NCBI RefSeq assembly: GCF_009760905.1
Contig: NZ_VIRW01000012.1
Location: 28,801-92,800 of the forward strand
Reading direction: 5' to 3'
Origin: Chitinibacter sp. GC72
Lineage (GTDB): Bacteria > Pseudomonadota > Gammaproteobacteria > Burkholderiales > Chitinibacteraceae
Length of the DNA: 64,000 nucleotides
Shown: positions 63,803-64,000 of the stretch, in pieces
How the letters are laid out: each line of letters starts with the position of its first letter
Position numbering within the stretch: the first letter of the stretch is position 1
Translations under genes and position numbers: made by a program
Notes under the pieces: model-generated
What the model saw: the letters and a program-made list of their open reading frames with translations, nothing else
Database searches by the model: none
Told to the model about the DNA's origin: nothing

Positions 63803-64000
63803 CTAGCCGCGCAGCGGCAACAACTCATCAATCCTGCTATTCGGCCAGGTAGGGAGTTTTTCCAGCGTGTCCTTCAGCCATTCTGATGGCTCAATGCCAT
63901 TCAGTTTAGCCGTCGCCAATAAACTTTGGATGGCGGCTGCGCGTTTGCCGGCGCGTTCGCTGCCCGCGAATAGCCAATTCTTTTTGCCAATCGCAATCGG
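63803..64000 (-). mobile_element. IS66-type transposase (TnpC), C-terminal part, continues past window
   Basis: On the minus strand the frame is open from the right edge to a stop at 63803. Residues PIAIGKKNWLFAGSERAGKR, then AAAIQSLLATAKLNG and LKDTLEKLPTWPNSRIDELL are typical of the IS66-family TnpC C-terminus. The element's right end may lie near 63759, where GTATGCGTACGG and TGACCACC occur, but the other end is outside the window, so the inverted repeat and target duplication cannot be checked. Confidence 0.8.

Overview
The window is chromosomal DNA from a motile, Gram-negative betaproteobacterium. The gene families, the lon-hupB-tRNA-Asp-ppiD order, comEC, cheV/cheZ-type chemotaxis and roughly 50% GC all fit the Neisseriales, most likely the Chitinibacteraceae. 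The genus is an inference, since no rRNA is present. Coding density is high and no prophage or CRISPR array is visible. The only insertion-sequence material is at the right edge.

Layout. (1) 1-9.9 kb, housekeeping: end of lon, hupB, tRNA-Asp, ppiD, a crotonase, a DUF4870/hydrolase pair, a hexose-6-phosphate mutarotase, ubiD, then cheR with a VOC protein. (2) 10-13.7 kb: MOSC protein, comEC, a small lipoprotein. (3) 13.7-24.1 kb, chemotaxis and motility control: a minus-strand run cheV-cheV-cheY-cheZ-cheA-EAL/HDOD-small protein. It is divergent from a FleS-like kinase, a STAS protein and a REC-PP2C-ATPase protein resembling the HsbA/HsbR partner switch. Two back-to-back sigma-28-like promoters sit between the arms. 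(4) 24.1-36.6 kb: ubiC-ubiA, a short flagellin, murB, ppc, a degenerate PhzF-like protein, a Cache chemoreceptor, an AI-2E-type exporter, truC. (5) 36.7-44.6 kb: an unknown Cys protein, nitroreductase plus epimerase divergent from a LysR regulator, a GAF/PAS/GGDEF protein, katG. (6) 44.8-52.7 kb: a copper/silver efflux set (small periplasmic protein, cusC, a CusB-CusF fusion, cusA), preceded by an azlC remnant and followed by intact azlCD. (7) 52.7-58.3 kb: dbpA, DUF445, small unknowns, a CREST-type membrane protein, a GNAT. (8) 58.4-63.5 kb: tandem glycine riboswitch, gcvT, gcvH, gcvP. (9) 63.6-64 kb: an IS4-type fragment and the 3' end of an IS66-type transposase.

The most unusual signal is non-coding. 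Two families of intergenic hairpins recur. One is a long element (about 125-146 bp) with a near-invariant 27-nt apex (TCCTCA - 5-bp stem - 5-nt loop - stem - TCCGG). Its apical stem and outer stem both change by compensating substitutions between copies. The other is a short element with AGGGTAT...ATACCCT arms. They occur in the same order, long then short, after dbpA, inside and after the glycine riboswitch, after gcvT (long-element variant) and after gcvH. The riboswitch copy lies inside the P3 arm of the second aptamer. At 37.25-37.34 kb two short-family hairpins share one arm, so they could form mutually exclusive structures.

No computation could be run. Promoter, operator and repeat calls rest on visual alignment; family assignments rest on recognised motifs and length.
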